NCBI GenBank assembly: GCA_035610365.1
Contig: CM069435.1
Coordinates: 59,827,389-59,891,388 of the forward strand
Source of the DNA: Aquatica leii
Lineage: Eukaryota; Arthropoda; Insecta; Coleoptera; Lampyridae
Reading direction: 5' to 3'
DNA length: 64,000 bases
Made by a program: the position numbers and the translations under genes. Positions 36,441 to 47,024 of this stretch are shown piece by piece. Under the pieces are notes generated by a model, which saw nothing but the letters and a program-made list of their open reading frames with translations, made no database searches and was not told the origin of the DNA. Numbering within the stretch: the stretch's first letter is position 1; every line of letters begins with the position of its first letter.

Positions 36441-36470
36441 ACAGTAAAACCTCTATTATCCGAATTAATA
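36441..36470 (+). repeat. Solitary pogo/Tigger-type terminal repeat
   Basis: TACAGTAAAACCTCTATTAT followed by CCGAATTAAT has the form of Tigger/pogo terminal repeats (TA, CAGT, AAACCTC, TTATCCGAA). No inverted partner was seen. It may belong to the pogo-like remnant at 34321-35600 with a rearrangement between. Confidence 0.45.
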
Positions 36471-36629
36471 GAACGCAGACTGCTCCGTACTAGCAAAAAA
36501 TTCAGGCTATTCTCTTTAAAAATCATATTTTACTGAAAATAATATAAGTTTATTATACATTAAAAAACTCATAACTAAAAAAATAAAAAGAAATTAGTTT
36601 AAAAAACACATCCACGTGATACCCAAATC

Positions 36630-38095
36630 ATTTTAATTTAGTTTAATGCTAGTAAAGGTAACATGTAGTTCAAAAAAATCTAACTGTCCGTAATCATCGG
36701 TGTTCATCAATAAACATTTGTTTTTATAAATTACCAAATTCTCGTATGTATCTAGTTCTTTTCTATTGTTTGTTTTCATAATTAATGTGGTGTCTTCTAT
36801 TTTATGATTATTTGCAAACACAAGTAGGGCAACACTGTGTTTATCTATTCTTTTATCGTCTGGTCTGCCCTATATATATATTTGGTCTTTACAGTCTTTA
36901 CAACTAATTTTATATATTTCCGATTTATCGCACATATCTATTGAATTTTTCGAGTTACCTAAAAGGTTTTTTATGTTATTGTTAGTAGTTGTATTTTGTA
37001 ATAAAATTAAAAAAGTCCTCTAGTATATGTAGGATAATACGGAAGTTTTACATATTTCTTTTCTATTTTGCTGTTATTGTTGATTATTGATTCCAAAAAT
37101 CCGTTGTATGTTCCAATATGTTTAATATATTTTAGTTCTTTGTTAAAATTAGCTTTTGACAATGAAAAATTCAAAAATTGTTGAATCAAAAATTGAAAAG
37201 CAGCAAGTTTATGTATGGTTTGAATCATTTGCTATAAATCGCATGGTGTTAGTATCTATTTATACATATATACTAACATTTTATGTTCAGGCAACTCAAC
37301 GTTTTTAATATTAATAAATTCGTAAAATTATTGATGCTGAGATGTGACTGTTGATATGTATGAGCGTTGATACCTGAGACGATTGGACGCAATACTTTTT
37401 CTGGCTTATGGTATTTTAGGTATATTTATTATTCTCGGTAAGTCTGGATTAGATACCGTTAGTTGAAACCGGAGTTATTTCGCTACAATGTTTTCACATT
37501 CTAGCAAAACCCTACGCGTGTCCGCAGCCATTCTGGCAAGAGGATTCTTTGATATTACCAAATAAAAGCCTTCACTGATCATCACCCTAATTCGGTCGAT
37601 TTAATCTTCTTTGTCTAAAATTACAACACGATTGCCTTGATCTGCTTTGAGATAATAACAATTTTTTCTTTTCAAATTTTTTATAATTTTATATTATATA
37701 TCCAGCTGAATTTTTTCGATTGTCGTGTATTTTTCGAAATTTGAATTTTCCTGGCACTTCTGATAAATTTTTAGTTATTTTTGTTTTAAGTTTTAATCGA
37801 ACTTTCTATACCTACCATTATTATGTCCAATGGTGCTTATTAAATGGAATATTATGTTTTAAACCTTTGTTTAACAAGATCATCTCGTTTTTGTTAAAAG
37901 CTTAAGAAGCTTTTTATGATTATAAGCGACTTTCGGCTTACACCGCGTCGTAGTTAAACACCCAGACTTAGGCTTGGTCCTAGTCTCTCCTTGAGAGGCA
38001 AAACAAGAAGTAGAACTTGGCCTTTGCCGTATTGTTGTTCGTAAACACAAACTGACGTTTCCCAAGACATTGCAGCTTGCATCTTCAGATTAGTA
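36630..38095 (-). pseudogene. PLE with hammerhead-bearing 5' repeat, RT lacking the palm, and GIY-YIG endonuclease
   Basis: In minus-strand order: the repeat with hammerhead-like core (38095-37905); RT fingers near 37650-37600 (LKADQGNRVVILDKED) and at 37400-37330 (HKPEKVLRPIVSGINAHTY); FINIKNVELPEHKMLV; then a jump past the palm with its YxDD box to RFIANDSNHT and HKLAAFQFLIQQFLNFSLSK (37228 on); then a Cys-rich entry to the endonuclease (YKISCKDCKDQIYI, about 36915) and VFANNHKIEDTTLI with NLVIYKNKCLLMN (36821-36640). The endonuclease is unlike that at 24641-24916, so either this is a second PLE family or the 5' repeat belongs to a separate insertion. Frameshifts and the missing palm make it inactive. 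Confidence 0.7.
38054..38088 (-). ncRNA. Hammerhead-like core (CTGAAGA ... GAAAC GTC)
   Basis: The best copy of this type. The minus strand has CTGAAGA, a variable part with CAAG/CTTG pairing, GGAAAC and GTC. CUGANGA and GAAA are the invariant hammerhead boxes and GUC a standard cleavage triplet; stem III is reduced to its minimum as in PLE hammerheads. Stem II has a bulge and stem I is unclear. Confidence 0.45.
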
Positions 38096-38099
38096 AATT

Positions 38100-38930
38100 A
38101 TGTTGTTTTCTAAAAAAAACACTTTTCTGCACTTGAGTTTTATTATTACATAATTTTGACAATTTTTTATAATGAATTAGCTTTTTCTGCAATTTTTTTT
38201 TCATTGATGTTAATTTTAGTCAATGCTCTTATAACTGCAATTTAGTGTTTTTATTGATTTTTCTACTATCATATGCAAATATTCCATAACATATGTGTAT
38301 TAGTATTGTTTTTATTAAATATGTTTTTGTCACGCAAATGCGCATAAAACTTTTTTTATTTTATATACCGTTTATAAAAGTGTTGGCTATATTTTTACAT
38401 AATTTTATTAATAAATAATATTAAGTTAGCTTAAATTCCTGTGTTTATGATCCGATTTATAAAATACCAGACTATATTCTAAATTTTTAAATGATTTGTC
38501 AAATATACGTAAGCAATTTATTTCTTTTTGCAGTTTTGTGCGATTGTTAATTAACTTTTAATGCAAAAGTCTTGTAATAGTTGTTATAACGTTTGAATTA
38601 AATAGATTAAGTGTAAGTAGATCTCGTATTTGTTTGGTTGTAAAATAAATGTGGTAATTAATTTTTTTAATATACTATATTAAAAAATATTTAAAAAAAA
38701 ACAAATATTAATCTGCTCATTACGATTATATGTTCTTGTGAAGTTTTTTAATAAGCAAACTGCTAAAATTTAGAAATAATGTTTTTTAATTTATTTGATT
38801 ACAATTTACGCAAATATATTTTCTTCGAAACGTCTAATAAAAGTGTTTAATCAAGATAGTAAGAAACGTTCAAAGTGCGCTATACTTTATTAGTTCTCTC
38901 TTTAAAATCGTAAAATAAAAGCGCACTATC
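38100..38930. other. AT-rich DNA, nothing recognised
   Basis: No coding, repeat or RNA feature recognised. Confidence 0.5.
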
Positions 38931-38939
38931 GCTATCTTT

Positions 38940-39350
38940 GGATTTTCAGACCTTTTTGGAAGAAAATCTCTTTATCTAAAACCACCAATAGTAGTAATCA
39001 TTAGTCATTTGTTCCGGAGCGGATGGACCATGTCGACACACGCAAAACGTCAGTCGAAGTACAATTTATATGAACTAACAATGGAATTTGTCAATACCAA
39101 ATCGTAAGCGGGTGGAGTAGAGTAATATGTAGTAGTTGCGGCGCGTGACGGGGCTATTACCGATCACCACCAGGCCTTGCTCGTCTAGCCGTTCATGATT
39201 CACGCTTATCGGAGCACTCAAACTGGTGCGTGTGCACGCATCCTATACAACCACGCACACCACAACGGCGCTTTCTAATTGATTCTACGATAGTAACTTT
39301 ACCAAATCCTTTTCAATCCAATCTTGCAACTTGCAACTACGACCTAAGTC
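38940..39350. other. CpG-containing GC-richer patch
   Basis: Phrases such as GCGGCGCGTGACGGGGC (39138-39154) and a CGCACACCACAACGGCG stretch (near 39257) stand out in AT-rich surroundings. No frame or known RNA matched. It could be a host promoter, a conserved non-coding element or the end of an unrecognised transposon. Confidence 0.3.
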
Positions 39351-40814
39351 TTTAAACGGATAATGAAAATAAAATCCTCGAGGCCGCCACTTCTACCCCT
39401 TATTACGATCTTATAAAGTAATCGATTCTCCCAAGAATTTATTATTAAACCTCTAACCCATTGAAAATTTCTCTTTCGTTTCGATGATGATATTACAAGT
39501 AAAAGTTTTTTGACAGCGAGAATGTGTCCTCAAGGGGAACTTGAATATTGTTATCCGGAAGGTGTCAGGGTCCTTGTAATATGATAATAGGTCGGTGATT
39601 AATAGTAAGAGCTTCGACCTCTACAATTTTCAAACTTAGACTATTCGTTATTGTTGTCGAAGCTATTTTACATAACGTCGACCTGTATGCCTCTTATTAC
39701 CAACCAAAAAGTTTGACGTTCTTCTCATACTAAAAAGCTTTCATATAAATGAATCTCACGCTGCTGATCCTCAATTCTTTATTGGACAAATGCGTTTCTC
39801 GCTAAAGAAACGATAAAAAATAAAAGAAAACGCTTCGCTAAGGCGCTGCTGTTTCGCCTGTATCTTTTTTCGAAACAAAACTGATTAGCATAAGATCGGC
39901 CGCCCTTGTCTTCAACTGTTAATGTGTTCATCGGGAAGCTCTGAACTAAAATGTTTGAATAGAGAATGAGCATGAGATTGACTTAAATCGTAGCTCTCTC
40001 GAAATAAAACAAAATAAAAGATTGCATTTAAGATTAGGGATAAAACGCTACTCTCAGATACTCGGGTAATTTTCTTGAATTGTAGATGTCCAGAAGTTTC
40101 TCATTATCTTCTATTTCGCTGAACTCTTACGGTTTTTATTTTTAAATGTGAATACTTATTCACTGTCCAAAAACTTTGTTATTTATGATTTCAAATGCAT
40201 TATTCCTGTGTCCGTGAATAATTTTACTCTAAATCAGAATCTACTTAGCAATTTATTTAAATTCTATTTAAGTTATTTCATACAAAAAAATTCATTAAAG
40301 AATTAACTATTAAGAAATTATGTCAACTTTTTCAAATGTTTGTGTCAATTAATTAATTTTTTTATTAATTTGTTTGTTATTATTTATATATTAATTTTTT
40401 TTATGAATTATTTTGTTTTATTTGATGTGTTACAATTACGTTATTTTTGCGGATATATTTTTTTATACGGTGAGTTTTTGTAAAATTATTCAGTTTTTAA
40501 TAAATAAAAATGGTTGACACCAGTGTTACAGGATTAAAAAAAAATGTTGATAGACACGTTTTTAAAACTTAATAAACTACAACATATTAAAAAAAACAGA
40601 AACTACATTACTTACTAATTTTGAAACATTTGGAATTAGGTAACAAACCTAAAATAAACGTATTTTTGCTCTAATTATCATTTTTACTCATAAAAAACAA
40701 TAAATTAATAAATAATCATAATTAAAATTCAGATAGTTATGCACTAGAAACGCGTGAGATATGCGTTTAAAATACGTCTTGTATAAGTTCTATTAAGAGT
40801 GATTTTATTGTATT
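39351..40814. other. Mixed-composition DNA, nothing recognised
   Basis: 39351-40100 has near-average composition without a convincing frame (39779-39973 minus, 64 codons, resembles nothing). 40100-40814 is very AT-rich. Confidence 0.45.
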
Positions 40815-41130
40815 GTAACGAATTTTAAATCTTATTTATTTAAAAACCAAATATTTACACGATTTAATTTAATTGCTTTTAACTAACACTAATAAAATGC
40901 AACTGTATTTAAGAAAAACAATTCACAATAATTTGTATGTATTACTATCACTGTCCGCACTTTTATTTATTTATCTAAAACTGATCTTTGTTTATGTTTA
41001 CACGTTTGCGACATTATATTTATCTTAGCACACTCGTTAAACAATTAATTTATTTAAACCGACAAAATCTTCTTCCGATACAATTTGAAATACTAACTCG
41101 GTCTTCCTTCCAACACTTTATATTCATCTG
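40815..41130 (-). mobile_element. LTR-family repeat, copy 4 (probable 3' LTR of gypsy element)
   Basis: Starts TGTAACGAATTTTAAATC and carries the shared blocks ACTAACACTAATAAAATGCAA, ATTACTATCACTGTCCGC and TTAATTTATTTAAACCGACAAA. Since the gypsy integrase to the right is on the minus strand, an LTR at this side would be its 3' LTR. The 5' LTR was not found. Confidence 0.55.
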
Positions 41131-41849
41131 TTATATGCATCCACAATGTTCCCCGTTTTTTAGCGTTCCTAAGATTCCAAATACTTTGAAAGGGCTTCAT
41201 TGCCCATTCTTAAGACTGGTCTGTAGCAAAACAGGAAACTGGATGCAGCACCAGTAAAAAAAGCAGTGGTGATACGAGCAATTCTCTCCATTTCGGCAAC
41301 TTTCTTGAGCATAAAAGTAGCAGTCAATAGTCAATTCTGACCTGATCTTCTATTTCAATAGTAAGTGCAAACCAACACTTCAACGTCTGTTCCTCGGCAG
41401 ATGACCTTCAAGATATTTTTAACTGCCATCTAAGCCACAACCAAGTTTAATACTGACAACTTCTTAATACTGTAAAACACAATTTGTTTCTTGAGATTCC
41501 ATAATGCTTGCCACATGTTCTTGTATGAGGGCTTTGCACGTGAGTACTTTTTGTTGATCAGATAGATAACAAATCGTCGGTTATCACGTATTTTTAGGTT
41601 TTTACCGACCGCCGGTTACTATCTTTGTAGTTTATTTAGCCGTCCGAACTTCTTCTTACATACGACTGCAACCCTTTTAGACTTCTCAAGATCTTCGCTC
41701 ACGCAACGTGCGATGGCGTAATCCTTTTGTGTTTGGGAACAGATTATGTTGCTCTTTGGTTGTAACTCCAAACTTAGCCTTTCCAGAACTCTAGTACAAG
41801 CTCATAAACTTATTGAAGTCCATTGCTTCGACTTGGTTTTTAGTTCTGC

Positions 41850-42905
41850 TTGTTATTACTCTGGTTCAATCCTGGTCTTTAGTAATGTTATCGTCAGCAA
41901 ACGGAGTTAGGCAATCGATGTGGACCACTTTTGGTTTGCCTCTGGGAGGTTTTCAGATGCGATATATGACGTCATTATTACGCTGTGCAACTGTATGAAA
42001 GCCCTTCCATTGCCTTTGCAGCCTCGGTGACAAACCATTCTCTCTTTAGGGATTATACAACCACACTATGCCACCCGGTTAAAATCCACCGTTTTGCTAC
42101 TTGAGGCCATATTTGGTCTATATTCTGTTGCTGGCAATTTGTGTGTTTTTACGGACCACCTCATGGATCTTGTCTATCCTTTTCATCAATTTGCTGACGT
42201 AGTTTTTTCTAGCGATTTCTTTTCCATTTTTCGTCGAAAGTAGAAGTCGCGTACCAATTGTATTTCGCCACCGAGCATGACACAGGATGGTGTTTGGCCT
42301 GTGCTTTCGTGAAGTGATAATCGGTGTATCATTAAAAGAAAATGCAAGTACTGATTCCAATCTCTTTGGTGTTCGAACACTACTTTGGTTAAGTACTTTC
42401 CTATCTTTTAATTTATCCTTTCAACTAGGCCACCATTTTAAAAATAGAGAAGGGTTGTTCTAGTTTTCTTAATTTCCAGCAGTTGGCAAACTTTTTGAAA
42501 CAGCACCGGCTCAAAGTTGCAGCTTTACTCAAAATGTAATTCTAACGAAACTCCAAACCAGTAAAAACTCTCTTTTTGCTTCTTGATTGGGTATGGCACA
42601 AGCGTGCGTCTATTTCGTGAAATAATCCATTGCTACCAAGATATATTTATTTTCCAAATCAGATTCTGAGAATAGCCATGCAATGTCAATCGCTATTCTC
42701 TCTAAAAAGATTTTTACGTTATAGTGTTTCATTGGTACTTTGCGCTGTTTTGCTGTACCATTTCATGATGCGCATTTCGTGGACTTACGGCACCATTCCA
42801 TGACGTCCTCTTTGCAGCTCACCCAATTGAATCTTTCCCGAACTTTCTCCAATATCTTCTTCATGCTAAAGTGTCCTCCTGATGTACCATCGTGCAGATG
42901 TTAGT
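41850..42905 (-). pseudogene. Ty3/gypsy integrase remnant
   Basis: From 42905 down, the minus strand encodes in broken frames DGTSGGHF, then WCRKSTKCAS (the zinc-binding end, C-x-C region), LVAMDYFTK with the first catalytic Asp (near 42625), and from 42380 FEHQRDWNQYLHFLLMIHRL and SLHESTGQTP, the conserved end of the integrase core, then GGEIQLVRDFYF. The C-terminal part trails to about 41860 (PPRGKPKVVHIDCL). RT and RNase H are not present upstream, so only the 3' part of pol and the LTR remain. Integrases of this family insert cDNA; this copy is inactive. Confidence 0.7.
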
Positions 42906-43175
42906 TAGTACTAACAAAAATAGAACAAAAAATATTGCAAACATTTTCAGAGTATAGAAAATAATGTTAATAATATTTTTTACATAATCTTTTTAAAGTA
43001 AAACTTCTTTAAAATAGTAACTACTGTGCTATCAAATTTACAAAAACCTTAGAAAATATCAAACTAATTCAAAATACAAATTGTGTGGACTAATCATATA
43101 TGGCAATTCGTTAAAGTACATTTATATTATTGATATTTTAATTTCTAATTAGGTTATTATTTTAGTTTTTTATAT
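42906..43175. other. AT-rich DNA with a possible splice acceptor
   Basis: A T-rich tract ending TTATTTTAG at about 43163 precedes the coding-like stretch that follows; otherwise nothing was recognised. Confidence 0.3.
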
Positions 43176-43176
43176 T

Positions 43177-43485
43177 ACTATAACACAACGAGACATTGAT
43201 ATTAGTAATAAGTTAGTTCGAAATGCATTTTCTGATTTGGCACATAAAGATCGGAAAAAGCAGTGCAATCATGAGTTATATTTTTGTGAAGAAACGTGAA
43301 AATCAGATGGTTTAGTTAATAAGATCGTAGAAAGTTTAACGTTTACAGTGAATAATAGTAATTCATATGAAGATGAGCGAAAAACTAAAGAAAGTGAATA
43401 TTTAGGTAGGGATCGTTTTAAAACTAAAGAATGGTTGCGCAAACACCAATTTTGTTCCGAATGTCAGTACATTATCCAAGTGTAA
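43177..43485 (+). pseudogene. Coding-like fragment of unknown or host origin
   Basis: A plus-strand frame of about 100 codons, interrupted by a single TGA near 43299, has natural amino-acid use, with RDIDISNKLVRNAFSDLAHK early and RFKTKEWLRKHQFCSECQYI at the end. The ending (KEWLxKHxFCxEC) reminds me of a conserved Cys motif of GGNBP2-like proteins, but I cannot confirm this from memory. It could be a host exon copy or processed pseudogene, or an unrecognised transposon domain. It stops 85 bases before the pogo element. Confidence 0.3.
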
Positions 43486-43876
43486 AACGTTTCCATTGTT
43501 CATACAGCGTTTGAGGTGTTCACATTATTGAATTAAAGATTAACCATCACACATTGTTTACAGGTGATAGGGTAAGCGGTACAGTTGTTGGCCCTATAAG
43601 CATTCTGTCAACTAGTATGCTTTAATGCTCCGATAAAAAAAACTATACAATATTAATTCATCTGTCAATAGAAAGTATAATGTTTATGGTTTCGTTTAGT
43701 TTATTATAAAAATAAATATCTTTGTGTAGTTTTCGTAAAATTTTGGTATCCAAACAACACAGTTACTGGCCTGTTTAATCAAATCCAAATGGAAATATTG
43801 TAATATACCTATATATGTGTACTTTATAACATATTTTAAACTCATTAAATAAAAGTAAAAAACAGTTTGTTTTTTT

Positions 43877-44251
43877 TTAGATACAATATAACATAAAAAA
43901 TATTGTTTTGAAACGCTTTTTCTTTAAACAAGTTGTAGATTCAAAAATACAAGAATTGGACTTGTGCAATTTATATTTCTTTAAGCAACTCAAGTGATAA
44001 CCTCTTATACAAGAATTACATTTTACTCCTGTTTGGTCTATTGTAAAGTTAAAAGTACAACTGTAACATAACCCTTGATTGAGAATCGTATTAATGCTCA
44101 AAAGCAACCCACTATTATCTAAAGTTTCATTAACAATTTTAGTTTGTGAACTCAACAGTATGTTTGATAATACTTTAATTTTAGGAGATTCTGGAAATAA
44201 CGTTTTTTGCATTAAGAATTTTTTCATCTTTTTCCAGACATTTGGATTCAT
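43877..44251 (-). pseudogene. PHD-like zinc finger C-terminal part of pogo protein
   Basis: A 124-codon frame with CYSCTFNFTIDQTGVKC, NSCIRGYHLSC and a final Cys at SNSC gives the spacing C-x2-C-x11-C-x2-C-x4-H-x2-C, as in PHD or related treble-clef fingers. It has no ATG in good context and lies in the same frame as the part at 44336-45019, separated by two stops, so it is probably the C-terminus of the same protein. PHD fingers usually read histone tails; in transposases they are proposed to aid targeting. That role here is inference. Confidence 0.55.
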
Positions 44252-44335
44252 CTACAACAAGAAATGATGGCGCCGATTGTGTTGTATTGTGCAATAATTT
44301 AATTTTTTTTGAACTTTTGAATTCTTTGACTTTTT

Positions 44336-45019
44336 CTATAGTTTGTTTTCTGTTTTCCTTTGCTTTCGTTTTTCTTTCTCAACTTCTTTCTGTTTTTTTA
44401 TTTCTTCTTTGTCGCTCTTTAACTTTTTCGACTGTGTAGATGTTAGTACAAATGGATTGCGTTCAATTTCTCTCTTTCCTTTTCTTTGAGGTGTAAGTGG
44501 CCAATGTAAAATAATTTTTAGTGATTTTTCTTGCTCATCATGTACACTTTGTTTAAAGAGTGGAGATCTGCTTTTAGAAAGACAATTAAAGTTAGGCAAT
44601 TCAATAGAGACAATGACGGGAATATCTTGAATATTAAAGGTTTGACAATTTTGATCTTCAGATGAAAGCTCACAATTTTCAATATCAGTATCTAACATGT
44701 AGTAAGTGTCTAAAATAATGTTTTTGTCATTATCTTGTTTCCGATTGGTATTGATTATATCTTTATTTACATTTTGAACTAGTACGATTGGATTTTTTGT
44801 ATCAAATTCGGCGGTATTTGTTTCAATTTCAACATTCATTGTCTTGTTAATAAAATCGATCTGATGTTCTCTCTCTTTAAAATTTTTCGAGTCAACTGTT
44901 TCTTCAAATGCTTTATATATTTTACTAAGTACAATATCTTCTTTTTTGAATGCTTGGCTTTCAGTAAGTTGATCAAGTTTTTCTGTTCCCATTATTTCAA
45001 TAAACTTTTCATAAGACAA
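44336..45019 (-). pseudogene. Middle region of pogo protein, acidic then lysine-rich
   Basis: An open frame of 227 codons, with no true ATG at 45019 (it is TTG), rich in Glu and Asp (TVDSKNFKEREHQIDF, DTYYMLDTDIENCELSSE) and ending in a basic Lys/Glu coiled-coil-like tail (KKLKSDKEEIKKQKEVEK). It continues the transposase after a one-base shift in a run of nine A on the sense strand (45066-45074). No catalytic residues here. Such tails are often nuclear localisation or dimerisation regions. Confidence 0.55.
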
Positions 45020-45254
45020 TACAGTTTTATGAGATTTGACCTGTGTTTGAACTGAATTTTCTTCATTTTTTTTTAGTCAAAACTTCTTTACCGATGCACT
45101 TAGCAAAATCTGTAACGTTAACATTCCACAGACAAAGCCCGCAAGCCCTAAAACCATTAACAATTCCAACTGGGTTTTTAAGGTTATCTAAAACTGATTT
45201 TAAAATAGGAGCAAAATTTTCTTTCGATAGAGAGTCAGTCGGATTATTTCTTCG

Positions 45255-46250
45255 CTAAGCGTTTACTGCTTTTTTCCAACCCGCTTTTAGTGGTTGAAAT
45301 GCAGTTACATCTGCGGGCTGAAGAATACGTGTGGCATTTGGATACAAACATATTAAAATAATATGAAGTTCAATACATAGTCTACTTAGTTGTAAAGTTA
45401 GATGTGTACTGTGACCATCTAAGAAAAGAATTACGGGAAATTTAATTTTTGCTTTGACTAAGCTCGGATAAAGAATTTGAGAAACATATTCGTAAAAGGT
45501 TTCACCCTTCATCCAACTTTTATCTATTGCACCTATTCCCCAGTCTTCTGGAACAGATTGAACAATATAATTAGGTAATCTTTTGTAAGGGTAGAATATC
45601 ATAGCAGGCGTTATTAAACCTGTAGCCAAAAAAGTAAACATAACCGTTATTGTAGATTTAGACGCAGCGTTTTCAATTTCATAGACGTTACGAGCACCTC
45701 TGGGAGCAAGAACTTTCGAATTTTTAAGACACAAATAAAAGTTGGTCTCGTCTCCATTAAACACCCGTGATGGGTCTTTGAATATATCTAAATATTGTTT
45801 ATGTTTTAAATATAACTCTATTTCTTGAAACCACTTTTTTATGTTTCCTGGAGATACATTAGAACTAGCATTTGTTACAAATTCCGCAGTTCGAGAAGAT
45901 AATGTTGGATTTCTTTTAAAAAAAGATTTATACCAACCATTGCCCGGAAAATTATTTTTAAATGGGTTTTGTCTTGGTTTACTATCTAGAAAATGTTTAA
46001 CTGAATACAAAACGTCTTCTTTCCTTCTCGGAAAACCTTTGCTTTGGCATTCTGAAATTCACGTAACAAGAACATCTTCTTCTTCTTTAGTTAGAATTGG
46101 AGAAGGCTTATGACTTGTTTTTACAAATTTGTCACTACGTCTAAATTGTAAAGTTGCACGAGGTATTTTAAATTTTCGCGCGGCTTCTCTGAGAGCCATG
46201 CCATTATCAATAGCTTGTTGGATTTCGTTTTCGGTATACTTTTTGTTCAT
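45255..46250 (-). pseudogene. pogo/Tigger transposase core (HTH_psq plus DDE_1)
   Basis: The start is best placed at the ATG at 46248-46250 (MNKKYTENEIQQAIDNG), giving a psq helix-turn-helix (ALREAARKFKIPRATLQFRR). A TGA at 46059-46061 sits where a Trp codon is usual, and the frame then continues unshifted to 45255: CENP-B-like domain, then VFNGDETNF, ILFLDGHSTH and ILQPADVTAF carrying the three Asp of the DDD triad. A TAG at 45255-45257 ends it; the same frame continues to about 45062 with IVNGFRACGLCLWN, a normal continuation of this family. Both stops are point changes. It could move only if supplied with transposase from elsewhere. Confidence 0.8.
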
Positions 46251-46560
46251 TTTTACATATAGTAAATTACTGCAAAAGATAATGTTGTGAAATACTATCC
46301 TTATAGTTGTTGGCCACAAAAATGACAGTTATTGGCCCCCGGCTAATTACTAAAATAATTGAAGTTGTAACAAAAAAACTTATAAAAATATAAAAATTAC
46401 ACAAAAATAAACTTAAACAAATTGTTAAAATACATTTAAATTTTTTAAATAAAAAATTAGTTATTGGCCGGCCCGGCCAACAATTAAATTTGTTAATTTT
46501 AAAGTTACAATTGTTGGCCCATTACCAAATTACAACATTTTTAGGTTAGGTCATAAAAAA
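46251..46560. promoter_or_regulatory. Transposon promoter region with repeated TTGTTGGCC/TTATTGGCC sites
   Basis: Between the transposase start and the right TIR lie GTTGTTGGCC (46306-46315), GTTATTGGCC (46328-46337), the near-palindrome ATTGGCCGGCCCGGCCAACA (46463-46482) and ATTGTTGGCCC (46510-46520). The same GTTGGCCC block is the inner part of both TIRs. Repeated transposase sites or self-regulation is a reasonable inference. Confidence 0.5.
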
Positions 46561-47024
46561 CCTTTAAAACAAGTCAATACAAGTATTAATAATTCAAAAA
46601 ACACGTATAAAGTATACAAATACACACTAAAGCTTAATGTTCACTTACTTTGTATCAGCTGTACGTTAAGAATTTTTCTAAATTTTACGCACTTTGGGCG
46701 ACACTTGCATAGCGCGCGCTTTAAAAGTAGTATAAAAGAAACACTGTTGCCATGTCTAAAAGATGACTTATAAACAGAAGGTGGCAAAACTTCTAAAATT
46801 ATTTTACTAAATTGGAGTTTAGAAAACAATGCTAGTGTGCTTAATAATTAATATTATGTTGTGAGTGGCCGACTACTATTATAGGGCCAACTACTGTATG
46901 GCTTACCCTAGTTTTATTTAAAATTTATTTTGTATGATCGTCATATACCGAATTTATCCAACGCGCATCTCAGCGTTTTTTAGTTTTGGAACTATCTTTT
47001 ACGATGATTAATCAATTATTGACC

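Larger units (their letters stand above)
43568..46910 (-). mobile_element. pogo/Tigger DNA transposon with TIRs and TA duplication
   Basis: The body 43570-46908 (3339 bp) begins GGGTAAGCGGTACAGTTG and the right end reads, reverse complemented, GGGTAAGCCATACAGTAG; both continue with TTGGCCCTATAA, giving TIRs of about 29 bp with 3 mismatches. TA flanks both ends (43568-43569, 46909-46910), as expected for the Tc1/mariner superfamily. It encodes a DDE_1 transposase and a PHD-like zinc finger on the minus strand. The transposase is interrupted (46059 TGA, 45255 TAG, frameshift at 45066-45074), so the copy is non-functional though its ends are well kept. Confidence 0.85.

Noticed and set aside
43877..45258. 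Plus-strand frames at 44079-44439 and 44864-45258
   Set aside because: Shadows opposite the minus-strand pogo protein.
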